64,000 nucleotides of DNA from Gammaproteobacteria bacterium UBA5078 (GTDB lineage: Bacteria; Pseudomonadota; Gammaproteobacteria; Pseudomonadales; Pseudohongiellaceae), in assembly GCA_002416505.1 (NCBI GenBank), contig DIAM01000013.1:230478-294477 (forward strand), read 5' to 3'. Both the position numbers and the translations under genes were made by a program. Below are positions 25,628 to 34,317 of the stretch, one piece after another; within the stretch, counting starts at the first letter, position 1; every line of letters starts with the position of its first letter. The notes beneath the pieces are model-generated. The model was not told the DNA's origin. It was given only the letters and a program-made list of their open reading frames with translations, and searched no databases.

Positions 25628-26332
25628 TCAACTGAGCTCGATCTGATCGAAGCTAGTTACCACGCTATGCGTTGAGGTCTTTGCAAGTTTGACCGGGTCA
25701 AGCGCACTCTCTTCAGGACGCATTATCCAGGTCGTCTGAAAGCCGGCATAGGCGGCCGCATCGAGCTCTTCTTTCACATCAGAGATGAACATGATTGACT
25801 CGGGAGGCAGGGCGATCGCTTCGGCCAGATTGATGAAAGACTTAACTTCACGCTTAGGGCCGATCGTCGTATCGAAGTAACCGGAGAAAAGTAGGCGCAT
25901 GTCGCCGCACTCGGAGAAGCGGAAAAACAATTGTTGAGACTTTATCGAGCCTGAGGAATACACATAGATATTGCGCTCTTGCTGCTGCCAGCGCTGCAAG
26001 ACCGCGGGTACATCCTCATACACATGGGCTTGGAATATGCCTTGTTTATAGCCCTTCTCCCAGACCATGCCCTCTAAGGCCTTGAGCTCTGTATCTTTGC
26101 TGTCCTCGCGAATCCACTGCTGCAGTAATTTAATGATGTCCTCGAGCTTGTGCAGAGCGATGCCGGTGTTTTCACTTATGCGCACGAGCACCCGCATCAC
26201 ATCACGCTCTTCGCTATGCTCACGGACAAAATTGCCGATATGCTTCAAAGCGTATGGGAAAAGGACATCGTGCACGAAACCGATACTACTGGTCGTGCCT
26301 TCGATATCGGTGACTACTGCGGCAATCTTCAT
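25628..26332 (-). CDS. mtnC: Enolase-phosphatase E1 (methionine salvage)
   Basis: HAD-type bifunctional enzyme that enolises and dephosphorylates 2,3-diketo-5-methylthiopentyl-1-phosphate in methylthioadenosine salvage. Key blocks are VVTDIEGTTSSIGFVHDVLFPYA with the nucleophile Asp9 and Glu11, VYEDVPAVLQRW, YVYSSGSIKSQQLFF and FISDVKEELDAAAYAGFQT. ATG 26332, with GGAG six bases upstream, gives 234 residues; the frame extends to 26377 without support. The partner genes mtnB and mtnD, often adjacent, are not in the window. Confidence 0.93.
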   Translation of the reverse strand: MKIAAVVTDIEGTTSSIGFVHDVLFPYALKHIGNFVREHSEERDVMRVLVRISENTGIALHKLEDIIKLLQQWIREDSKDTELKALEGMVWEKGYKQGIFQAHVYEDVPAVLQRWQQQERNIYVYSSGSIKSQQLFFRFSECGDMRLLFSGYFDTTIGPKREVKSFINLAEAIALPPESIMFISDVKEELDAAAYAGFQTTWIMRPEESALDPVKLAKTSTHSVVTSFDQIELS

Positions 26333-26593
26333 CGGGTCTCCAGTCGCGAAGCGGTGCTCGGCGATCGACTTCATCACAACACTTTTAACAGCGCTGCAGA
26401 TTAAACAATTATTACAACGTGCCCAACTACCATATTAAACATGTGAGGGGCGCTACTTCTGCCTCAAAATGGCGCACTTACTTTGCTCAAAACGTCTTCT
26501 AGCACATAGCTCGCGGCACGTTTTATATATAAGCAGGAATCGGGCCATTCACATAGACAACTCGATTCCAAAACCCGGCAATTATAGCGCGAT

Positions 26594-27781
26594 TCAGTCC
26601 AACATACAGACCAAACCCTTCAAATAAAGGCTTTCCGGGAAAGGCAAGCCCACCGGATGGTCCTGCGCCTGATGCATATAGTGGATAATCTGCCCATGGC
26701 GCCCGGCGTCGAGCACCCCATCGGCCGTGATCTTCTGGAACAAGGGCAGGTCTATCGCCCCCGAACAGGAGAAGCTCACTAGCAAACCACCGGGACTCAG
26801 CAGCGCGGCCGCCTGCATCGCGATATCTTTATAGGCCCTTGCCGCGCGCTTGAACTGTGCCTTGGTTTCCGCGAACTTGGGCGGATCGAGCACGATCAGA
26901 TCGAACAGCTCCTGACTCTGTTTGAACTCGCGCAATAGTTCGAACACATTCGCCTCTCGGTTGCTGAATTGTTCCGGCGTGAAGCCGTTGCGGGCGAAAT
27001 TCGCCGCGGCTAGGGCCAAGGATGGCCCCGAGGAGTCGACATTGAGGACGTGGCTCGCCCCGCCCTGGAGGGCTGCGATGCCGAAGCCTCCGGTGTACGC
27101 GAAGCAGTTCAATACGCGGCGCCCCTTACTCAGTGAGCGCACCAACTCCCGGTTATCGTACTGATCCAGATAGAAACCAGTCTTATGACCATGGGCGATG
27201 CTGACTCCGTAGAGGCGACCCCGCTCGTTGATCTCCACTAGTTCCGGTGGCTCCTCGCCCCAGAGCAGGCCCTGCGTAGGCTCTAGCCCTTCCCGTGCAC
27301 GCACTGCAGCCTCGGAGCGCTCATAGATGCCCTTGCACGGCAGAAGATCGCGCAACTGCGCCACGATGGTCTCCTTCCAGAGCTCGACACCCGCGCATAG
27401 GAATTGACACACGAGAAAATCCCCGTAGCGATCCACAATCAAGCCCGGCAGCTCATCGGCCTCGGCGTAGACGATACGGCACCCAGTGCGCTGCGGATCA
27501 TTGAGCAGCGCCTCGCGTCGCTTGATGGCCGCGGCGAGTCGACGCCTGAAGAAGCCCTCGTCCACTACCTCGTCTTGCTTGAAGGTCCATACTCGCGCGC
27601 GGATCTGTGAGTTTGGCGAATAGGCGGCAACGGCGATCTGCTGACCCGAGGCGGTGAGGATCTTCACGGTCTCACCCAATCCAGGCTCCCCGCTCACTCG
27701 ATTAACGGCACCAGAGAATACCCAAGGATGCAGGCGCAACAGAGAAGACTCTCGTCCCTTATTTAAGTGAAGTGATTTCAT
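26594..27781 (-). CDS. rlmI: 23S rRNA (cytosine(1962)-C5)-methyltransferase RlmI
   Basis: A 395-residue SAM-dependent RNA methyltransferase (E. coli RlmI 396). An N-terminal PUA domain (LHLNKGRESSLLRLHPWVFSGAV, residues 1-80) precedes the EEHEH-type linker domain and the Rossmann methyltransferase with VLNCFAYTGGFGIAALQGGA (SAM site) and LIVLDPPKFAETKAQF (motif IV). CSG in SFSCSGAI near the C-terminus includes the likely catalytic Cys. The ATG at 27781 has GGAG just upstream; ATG 27790 is the alternative. The 261 bases between this gene and mtnC hold nothing I can identify. Confidence 0.9.
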   Translation of the reverse strand: MKSLHLNKGRESSLLRLHPWVFSGAVNRVSGEPGLGETVKILTASGQQIAVAAYSPNSQIRARVWTFKQDEVVDEGFFRRRLAAAIKRREALLNDPQRTGCRIVYAEADELPGLIVDRYGDFLVCQFLCAGVELWKETIVAQLRDLLPCKGIYERSEAAVRAREGLEPTQGLLWGEEPPELVEINERGRLYGVSIAHGHKTGFYLDQYDNRELVRSLSKGRRVLNCFAYTGGFGIAALQGGASHVLNVDSSGPSLALAAANFARNGFTPEQFSNREANVFELLREFKQSQELFDLIVLDPPKFAETKAQFKRAARAYKDIAMQAAALLSPGGLLVSFSCSGAIDLPLFQKITADGVLDAGRHGQIIHYMHQAQDHPVGLPFPESLYLKGLVCMLD

Positions 27782-27880
27782 GAGCTCCATCGAACCGGTC
27801 TAGGGGTGGGCAGGCTGCGCGCCTGCATTGAGAGTTGCTGTCAATTTCGAAAAAACGCGATTCTACTCTGTTTAGGGCTC

Positions 27881-28675
27881 TCAACAAAGTCGTCGTACCA
27901 GCAGATGTTGGTATCGCCCAAGGCTGCGATAAGGCTCTTGACGGGACAGCTCGAGTTCGAGGCGAATGAGAGTCTCCTCCGGCATCGCCCTGCTCTCGGG
28001 AGTTAAGAGATAGTCGTGAATAACCCGAATGCCACTGTGACAGAGTATTTCCCAATGCAGTGAGTCGAAGGCTTGTAAGACCTGCACGGGATCGAGGGGG
28101 CGGGTTGGGGTGAGGCTGCCGGGACTGGGCTTATACGCGGCATCGAGGATCTGCGGCCGCTTGCCCCGCAGTAGATTCTTCATGATCAGGCCATGACGAT
28201 TATAGAACGTCAATGAGAGCACTCCACCCACCTTGACCAGTGGCAACAGGGCCTGAATGAGGCCCGGCTGATCCACCACCCATTCCAGTACGGCATGACA
28301 CAGGACAAGATCGTAGGGCTCGTCTTCGCCACTGTGTTGCTGCGCACTCATCTGTTGGATCGAGCACTGCCGAAGATCGACGGCGTCCAGACCCTTGGCC
28401 AACGCGCTGCTGCGGGCTAGCTCCAACATCTGTGCGGAGATATCACATAGCACGAGGGCATGGCCCTGCGCCGCGAGCGCAAGGCCGAACTGCCCCTGCC
28501 CTCCGCCCGCATCGAGGATGCGCAGTCCCGGTGTGCCCTGCGCCGCGATGGCCTGTGGCAGGAATTGCTGAAAGTCGCGCTGCAACACCGCTAAGCGCAG
28601 CGCCCCCTTCAAACCACCATAGACATTGTTGGCGAAGCGCGGCGCTAGGTCATCGAAATTGCGGTCGCTGTCCAT
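27881..28675 (-). CDS. cmoM: tRNA 5-carboxymethoxyuridine methyltransferase CmoM
   Basis: Methylates cmo5U34 to mcmo5U34 in tRNA. It follows E. coli CmoM (SmtA) closely: MDSDRNFDDLAPRFANNVYGGLKG, ILDAGGGQGQFGLALAAQGH (SAM site), DLVLCHAVLEWVVDQPGL, GGVLSLTFYNRHGLIMKNLLRG and GIRVIHDYL, SRQEPYRSLGRYQHLL. I use ATG 28675, which gives the family N-terminus. A TTG at 28717 that overlaps the upstream stop as TTGA would add 14 basic residues and cannot be excluded. Follows the M16 protease gene. Confidence 0.9.
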   Translation of the reverse strand: MDSDRNFDDLAPRFANNVYGGLKGALRLAVLQRDFQQFLPQAIAAQGTPGLRILDAGGGQGQFGLALAAQGHALVLCDISAQMLELARSSALAKGLDAVDLRQCSIQQMSAQQHSGEDEPYDLVLCHAVLEWVVDQPGLIQALLPLVKVGGVLSLTFYNRHGLIMKNLLRGKRPQILDAAYKPSPGSLTPTRPLDPVQVLQAFDSLHWEILCHSGIRVIHDYLLTPESRAMPEETLIRLELELSRQEPYRSLGRYQHLLVRRLC

Positions 28676-28713
28676 GGACACGGGAGTGCGGCGCCGGTTT
28701 GGAACGCTATTGC

Positions 28714-31593
28714 TCAATCGAGCACCGCGCCACTGCTATCGAGCTCTACAATTGGATAGCCTAGTGCCTCAAGAGACTCTAGGATCACACTCTTATCGCC
28801 TACCACTAGGATCACCATATTCTCAATAGGGAGCTTCGCGCGCGCTAGGTCATCGATCTCGCTCTTGCTGATGTTATTGATAATCTCCCGCTGCGTGTCG
28901 ACATAATCCTCTGCCAAATTGTACTGAACGATACGGCCGAGGAAACCCGCTTTCTGACCCGGCGTTTCGTAGCTCAAGGCGTCGCTCTGCCCGACCGCCG
29001 AACGCGTGAACTCCAACTCCTGTGCGGTGATGCCCGTCTGCGCATAGTCGCGTATCTCGTTGACGAACTGCACCACGGAGTCCGCCGTGCTGTCCATGCG
29101 CACACTGGAAGACGCCGTGAATGGGCCTGGGAACTCGGAACTGAAGAAGTTGCTGCGAGCGCCATAGGTATAGCCCTTATCTTCGCGCAGGTTCAGGTTG
29201 ATGCGGCTATTGAAGGCGCTCCCTAAGACATAATTCATCAAGCCTGTCTTGAAATACTCACCCGTCGCGTCATAGGGCATGTCGGTGATATAGCCTATGC
29301 GTATCTCGGCCTGCGCAACGTTAGGCTTGTCTACCAGATACAGAGTGTTGCCCTCGATTGCAGGAGATGCGGGCTGCTCGCGCAGCGGGATCGATGTCAA
29401 CGGCAGTTGATCTAGGAAGGCTAACTCCTCGAGAATTTCCTGCTCTTCGATATCCCCCACCACGACGACCTCGAGATTCGGGGTGGCGAAGTTTGCGCGC
29501 GCGAAATCCTCGATATCCGCTAGGCTCAGCGACTCCAAAGTTTCGATGCGACCGTTATAGGGTACTGCGAAGCTGTGCTCCGGCCCATAGATCAAGCGAT
29601 CGAAAACCTCATTGGCGATGCTTGAGGGACGCTCCTGCGAGGCTTGCAGCGCCTCTATCTGTTGACGACGCAAACGGTCTAGGTTCTCTTGCGTGAACGC
29701 CGAATGCAGGACCCGTTGTTCCAGAAGGTCGATGCTTTGAGTGAGATTGCGACTCAATGCATTCATGCTCACCACCATGCTCGACTGCCCCGCGTTGACA
29801 CTGATGCGGGCACCAAGTTTCTGCGACTCCCTCTCGAAGGCCTCGGCACTCAATTGCTCGGTGCCCTCCTCCATCATGGCGGCGGTAAGTGCGGCTATCC
29901 CATATTGCTCAGGAGTCTGAGCGAGTTGGCCCCCGGTAAACTCGAGGCGCAAGGTGACTGTGGGAATCTCACGACTCACGGTGCCAATCACCTGCGCGCC
30001 ATTGTCCAAGTGCGTGCGCCAATAGGGTGGCACTTGCATCAGCGGCGCCTGCCCCGATCGTGGCCGCACGCTACGGTCGAAATCATCGATCACGGGGCGT
30101 GGCTCGAAGCTATCTGGCGTGTTATCGGTCACACGAATCGCCGGACTTGGCGTGAAATTATCGGGCTGTACCGGCGCATCCGGATTGGCTTGAGTTAGGA
30201 CGCTGAGAATGACCGCAGGTTTACCCGCGATGTATTGATTGAATACCCGCAGCACATCTTCCTTGCTAAGGGTTCGCAATAACTCTAACTCGGTGGCGAT
30301 GTAGTTGGGGTTATCGATAAGATAGTCGTAAAGAGCGAGGCGTGACGCCTTGCCCCGCACACTCGCGAGACCATTGACGAGCTCTGCCTCGTTCTGCCCT
30401 TTGAAAGTCGCCAGATCGTCATCATCGATATCATCGGCATCGAATTCGGCCAGGATCTGCCGAATCTCCGTCACGAACTCCTCTAGATTCGCCTCCGGAA
30501 AGGCTTGCACTTCCAAGGAAAAGAAGCCACCTAGCTCGAACGCACTATTCGAGGCGCTGGCATCGACCGCGCGATTGCTCAGCACGAAGCGCTGGTAAAA
30601 TGGCGAATCCTTGCCGCCACCGATAATGCTGGCCAACGCCTCCAGGGGCACGCGATCGGCCTCGGAGAAAGGCACCGTAGGGTAGCTCACCTCCAAAAGC
30701 GGAAAGCGAATATTCGGATCCACATAAGAGATATAGCGGTCGCTCTCGATCGTAATAGTCTGCGGGCTCGCGCGCTCTACCTCTGGACCTCGCGGAATGC
30801 TGCCGAAATACTTGTCCACTAGGGCCAGGGCGTTGGCCTCGTCGATATCTCCGGCGATAATCAGCGTGGCATTATTGGGGCCATACCAGCGCAGGAAGAA
30901 ATTCTTCAGGTCATCTAGTGTGGCGGCGTCTAAGTCTTCAGGGTAGCCGATCACAGGCCATGAATAAGGGTGACCACTAGGGTACAGCGCGGCCAATAAC
31001 ATCTCATATACGCGCCCGTAGGGACGGTTCTCTACGTTCTGGCCACGCTCGTTCTTCACGGTAGAGCGCTGAATCTCAAACTTCTCTTCGGTCACCGCCT
31101 CCAGCAAGAAGCCCATGCGATCGGCCTCCAGCCACAGGGTGGTCTCGAGTTGATTCGCGGGCACTGTCTGGAAGTAGTTGGTGCGATCGAAACTGGTGGA
31201 GCCGTTCATATTACCACCGGCCTCAGTCACTATGCGAAAGTGTTCGTCGTCTCCCACGTGTGCCGAGCCCTGAAACATCATGTGCTCGAAGAAATGCGCG
31301 AAACCCGAGCGCTGCGGCTCTTCACGTGCAGAGCCTACATGGTAGGTGATGTTCACATGCACGAGCGGGTCGGATTTATCCTCGTGTAAGAGCACCTTCA
31401 ATCCATTGGGATACTCGAACTTCTTATAGGGAATGACGATCTCATCGCCACTGCGCGCTACCGTCTCTAGCAACTCATAGTCACCCACCGGGGCAGCCAC
31501 CACAGCACCGTCGCGCGAATCATCGACCGGCGCAGGTTCGGAGCAAGCGAAAAGCAATACTGCCAATGTAACAATGGAAATAGAACGGAACAT
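28714..31593 (-). CDS. M16 family zinc protease, predicted lipoprotein
   Basis: A pitrilysin/insulinase-family peptidase of 959 residues made of two M16 halves. The N-terminus has a lipobox (LLFAC, Cys17), so the protein should be lipid-anchored in the periplasm. The first half carries the inverted zinc motif HFFEH (His100, Glu103, His104) with downstream acidic residues near VKNERGQNVENRPYGRV. The second half (from about residue 510) lacks HxxEH, as usual for the non-catalytic partner half, but keeps the R/Y region LREDKGYTYGARS. ATG 31593 has AGGTG close upstream. Substrate is unknown; peptide clearance in the periplasm is likely. Its stop overlaps a possible cmoM start. Confidence 0.92.
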   Translation of the reverse strand: MFRSISIVTLAVLLFACSEPAPVDDSRDGAVVAAPVGDYELLETVARSGDEIVIPYKKFEYPNGLKVLLHEDKSDPLVHVNITYHVGSAREEPQRSGFAHFFEHMMFQGSAHVGDDEHFRIVTEAGGNMNGSTSFDRTNYFQTVPANQLETTLWLEADRMGFLLEAVTEEKFEIQRSTVKNERGQNVENRPYGRVYEMLLAALYPSGHPYSWPVIGYPEDLDAATLDDLKNFFLRWYGPNNATLIIAGDIDEANALALVDKYFGSIPRGPEVERASPQTITIESDRYISYVDPNIRFPLLEVSYPTVPFSEADRVPLEALASIIGGGKDSPFYQRFVLSNRAVDASASNSAFELGGFFSLEVQAFPEANLEEFVTEIRQILAEFDADDIDDDDLATFKGQNEAELVNGLASVRGKASRLALYDYLIDNPNYIATELELLRTLSKEDVLRVFNQYIAGKPAVILSVLTQANPDAPVQPDNFTPSPAIRVTDNTPDSFEPRPVIDDFDRSVRPRSGQAPLMQVPPYWRTHLDNGAQVIGTVSREIPTVTLRLEFTGGQLAQTPEQYGIAALTAAMMEEGTEQLSAEAFERESQKLGARISVNAGQSSMVVSMNALSRNLTQSIDLLEQRVLHSAFTQENLDRLRRQQIEALQASQERPSSIANEVFDRLIYGPEHSFAVPYNGRIETLESLSLADIEDFARANFATPNLEVVVVGDIEEQEILEELAFLDQLPLTSIPLREQPASPAIEGNTLYLVDKPNVAQAEIRIGYITDMPYDATGEYFKTGLMNYVLGSAFNSRINLNLREDKGYTYGARSNFFSSEFPGPFTASSSVRMDSTADSVVQFVNEIRDYAQTGITAQELEFTRSAVGQSDALSYETPGQKAGFLGRIVQYNLAEDYVDTQREIINNISKSEIDDLARAKLPIENMVILVVGDKSVILESLEALGYPIVELDSSGAVLD

Positions 31594-31689
31594 ATACACC
31601 TCGCTGGAATTCGTTACGGCGTCAGACTAGAAAGGACATCGCCTGGACACGAGTATATCGCGTTTTATACACGAAGACGCCCCAAAGCC

Positions 31690-32559
31690 TCAGACCGTGC
31701 GCGGGTCTTTGATGACCAGTAGCAGCGCCACCACGGTCACAGCCGTACCTGCGACAGTCATCGGGGTGATCGGCTCATCGAATAGGAACCATGCCATTAC
31801 CGCGGTGGTCGGCGGTGTCATGTAGAGCAGGCTTGTCACCTTGGTCGCCGCGCCATCGCGAATCATGATGAAGAGCAAGGAGATCGCGCCGATCGAGAGC
31901 GCGAAGATCGACCAGAGCAGAGACGCGATCATGGGGAAGACCCACTCGATCTGCCGCGTCTCGAACGCAAACATAAAGGGCACGCAGAGCAGCGCGGAGG
32001 CGGCGAACTGGATGGTGGAGCCCACGCGCAGATCGAAACGCGGGCAGAAGCGCTTCTGATAGAGAGTCCCAAGGGTGATACTCGCCAGCGCTAGGACCGA
32101 GAGACCAAGGCTGACGAGGCTCAGCCCAATGAGCGAGAACTTCGCCATGACCACCATGCCGACGCCGGTCAGGCCCGCCATCAAGCCCAGCCACTGCCTC
32201 GCGTTAACCCGCTCCGCTACCAATGCCGAGAGCCACGCCGTAAAGATGGGTTGCAGGCCCATGATTAGGGCCACTAGGCTCGCGGACATCCCGAGTTTGA
32301 CCGCGGCCCAGACCCCACCAAGATAGCCAGCCTGCAGCATCATGCCCGCGATGGCGATATGCAAACACTGGCGCCCAGAGGGCCACGTTACGCCCGCCAG
32401 TAGCGCAACCGGCACCATGACCACTAATACCCCCGCGAAGCGCAGGAACAAGAAGGTCATGGGCTCCGCATAGGGCATGCCATAGCGGGCCACGATGAAA
32501 CCGGTGCTCCAGACAAAGACGAATATCACGGGGATTAGGCGCTGCAGAGACTGCTTCAT
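31690..32559 (-). CDS. EamA/DMT-family transporter
   Basis: A 289-residue inner-membrane protein with about ten hydrophobic helices in two EamA repeats (RLIPVIFVFVWSTGFIVARYGMPYAEPMTFLFLRF starts the first; SLVSLGLSVLALASITLGTLYQKRF lies near the second). The drug/metabolite transporter superfamily exports amino acids, nucleosides or other small metabolites. No substrate can be read from sequence. Stands alone, divergent from the dynamin-like gene. The 255-base gap between them shows no gene. Confidence 0.87.
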   Translation of the reverse strand: MKQSLQRLIPVIFVFVWSTGFIVARYGMPYAEPMTFLFLRFAGVLVVMVPVALLAGVTWPSGRQCLHIAIAGMMLQAGYLGGVWAAVKLGMSASLVALIMGLQPIFTAWLSALVAERVNARQWLGLMAGLTGVGMVVMAKFSLIGLSLVSLGLSVLALASITLGTLYQKRFCPRFDLRVGSTIQFAASALLCVPFMFAFETRQIEWVFPMIASLLWSIFALSIGAISLLFIMIRDGAATKVTSLLYMTPPTTAVMAWFLFDEPITPMTVAGTAVTVVALLLVIKDPRTV

Positions 32560-32814
32560 AAATCGAACTCTTGAGACCGATATTGCGCGACCTATGCTGG
32601 TCTCTACGCTCGTGAACGGATCGAATTTTAACCGGGCACCGGGTAAATTGCAGCCTCATTTCCCTCATCGGCGACAAGAACTAGAGAAACTCTCGGGCGC
32701 CGTGCCTAAGGTTTTTGCCGGCACTTGTGCGGGGCTTCTCTAGTGCGTCTCTAGACAAATCGGTCTCTAAAATGGGAAGCTTCAGCTTCTATTCAATTCG
32801 CCCTAGGAAGTATT

Positions 32815-34239
32815 GTGGCTAAAACCGCGACAGAAGAACGCATAAAACGTTTGAAGAACCATCTCGAGATAGAGAATCCGGCACTGGCAGAGGTGGTGAC
32901 ACGCTTCCAGGATTTGGATCAGGTGGCACGCAAACTCGGCTTCATGGACCGCGACGACTCCTACGCGACACAAATATCCTGGTGGCCCGTAGTAGCGGTC
33001 CTCGGCACTTACTCGGCGGGGAAGTCCACCTTCTTGAATGAGTTCCTCGGCCAGTCCCTGCAGCGCACTGGCAATCAGGCTGTGGACGACAAATTTACCG
33101 TTATCGCCTATGGCGCAGGCGACGAGGCCCATCAGCTACCCGGACTCGCACTAGACAAGGATCCGCGCTTTCCCTTCTATCAGATCAGCCGTGACATCGA
33201 GAAGGTCGCCGAAGGGGAAGGCAAGCGCGTGGATGCCTATCTGCAGCTACGCACCAGCAATGCCCCGGTATTGCAGGGCAAGATTTTTATCGACTCACCC
33301 GGTTTCGACGCCGATCAGCAGCGCAGCTCCACCCTGATGATCACCGACCACATCATCGACCTGTCTGATCTCGTGCTGGTATTCTTCGATGCGCGTCATC
33401 CAGAGCCTGGCGCTATGGCCGACACTCTCAAGCATCTGGTGGTCAACACCGCGCAGCGCGCAGACAGCGCCAAGTTTCTGTATATCCTCAATCAGATGGA
33501 CAATACCGCCCGCGAGGATAATCCCGAGGAGGTCGTAGCCGCCTGGCAACGTGCGCTAGCACAATCGGGGCTGACGGCTGGGCGCTTCTTCCGCATATAC
33601 TCCGAGACCGCCGCTCTGCCCATAGCCGATGATCAGACACGGGAACGCTTCCAAGCCAAGCGCGACGAGGACCTGAACGACATCAAGGCGCGCATCGAGC
33701 AACTGGACGTGGAGCGCGCCTACCGCATCATCGGAGCGCTCGAGAGCAATGCCAAACACTTGCGCGATACCCTGGTCCCTAGGCTGATCGATGCCAGACA
33801 GACATGGTCGAGCCGCTCGCTGTGGCTCAATGCCATTGTCTTCGTCGGCGGCCTCGCGGCTTTTCTTTTCTATAGCATCCGTGCGCAGGCCTGGCACGGG
33901 CTGTACTTTACGCCGTTCTCGGACCTGGACATCCCCATGCAGTTTGCGGTAGCCGCGATTGGCGCAGCCATACTGATCTATCTCAACTCCACGCTGCGCC
34001 GCCTAGCCGGCCAGTCTGTGCTGAATAGACTGCGTCGACACAGCAACAGCAAGGACGACGCCCTAGTGATTACCGCCTTTGAAGCGAATCTGAATTCTTG
34101 GTGGTCATCGCTGATACCGTCACGACCACTGGGTTGGACTGCACGCAGCCGTCGCAAGCTAGACACGGTCATCGCCGGCACGGGGGAGTTGGTGCAGAAG
34201 CTCAACGATCGCTTCGCTAGACCGACCAGCGCAAACTAG
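32815..34239 (+). CDS. Dynamin-like / EHD-type membrane GTPase
   Basis: A 474-residue large GTPase. The G1 P-loop is AVLGTYSAGKST (residues 61-72), G3 is DSPGF (160-164) and G4 is NQMD (226-229), as in eukaryotic EHD and bacterial dynamin-like proteins. After a helical region, two hydrophobic segments near 335-355 and 378-398 should anchor it in the inner membrane, followed by a basic cytoplasmic tail. GTG 32815 starts it, with AGGAAG four bases upstream. Bacterial dynamin-like proteins often come in tandem pairs; this one is single. Membrane remodelling or repair is the family expectation, but no function is shown here. Confidence 0.83.
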   Translation: MAKTATEERIKRLKNHLEIENPALAEVVTRFQDLDQVARKLGFMDRDDSYATQISWWPVVAVLGTYSAGKSTFLNEFLGQSLQRTGNQAVDDKFTVIAYGAGDEAHQLPGLALDKDPRFPFYQISRDIEKVAEGEGKRVDAYLQLRTSNAPVLQGKIFIDSPGFDADQQRSSTLMITDHIIDLSDLVLVFFDARHPEPGAMADTLKHLVVNTAQRADSAKFLYILNQMDNTAREDNPEEVVAAWQRALAQSGLTAGRFFRIYSETAALPIADDQTRERFQAKRDEDLNDIKARIEQLDVERAYRIIGALESNAKHLRDTLVPRLIDARQTWSSRSLWLNAIVFVGGLAAFLFYSIRAQAWHGLYFTPFSDLDIPMQFAVAAIGAAILIYLNSTLRRLAGQSVLNRLRRHSNSKDDALVITAFEANLNSWWSSLIPSRPLGWTARSRRKLDTVIAGTGELVQKLNDRFARPTSAN

Positions 34240-34268
34240 AACACTACAAGATGGACAGTACTCGATCA

Positions 34269-34301
34269 CCGCCGATCGCGCCCTAAGGGTTCGATCGGCG
34301 G
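34269..34301. terminator. Perfect inverted repeat between convergent genes, possible terminator
   Basis: CCGCCGATCG (34269-34278) and CGATCGGCGG (34292-34301) are exact reverse complements around a 13-base loop. It sits between the end of the dynamin-like gene and the end of glgA, where a bidirectional terminator would serve both. There is no T-run on either side, so it may work with Rho or only protect 3' ends. Confidence 0.42.
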
Positions 34302-34317
34302 CCCCCTAATCGACCTC

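Noticed and set aside
29689..30198. 169-codon frame opposite the M16 protease gene
   Set aside because: Antisense shadow without motifs; the M16 frame is complete with HxxEH and lipobox.
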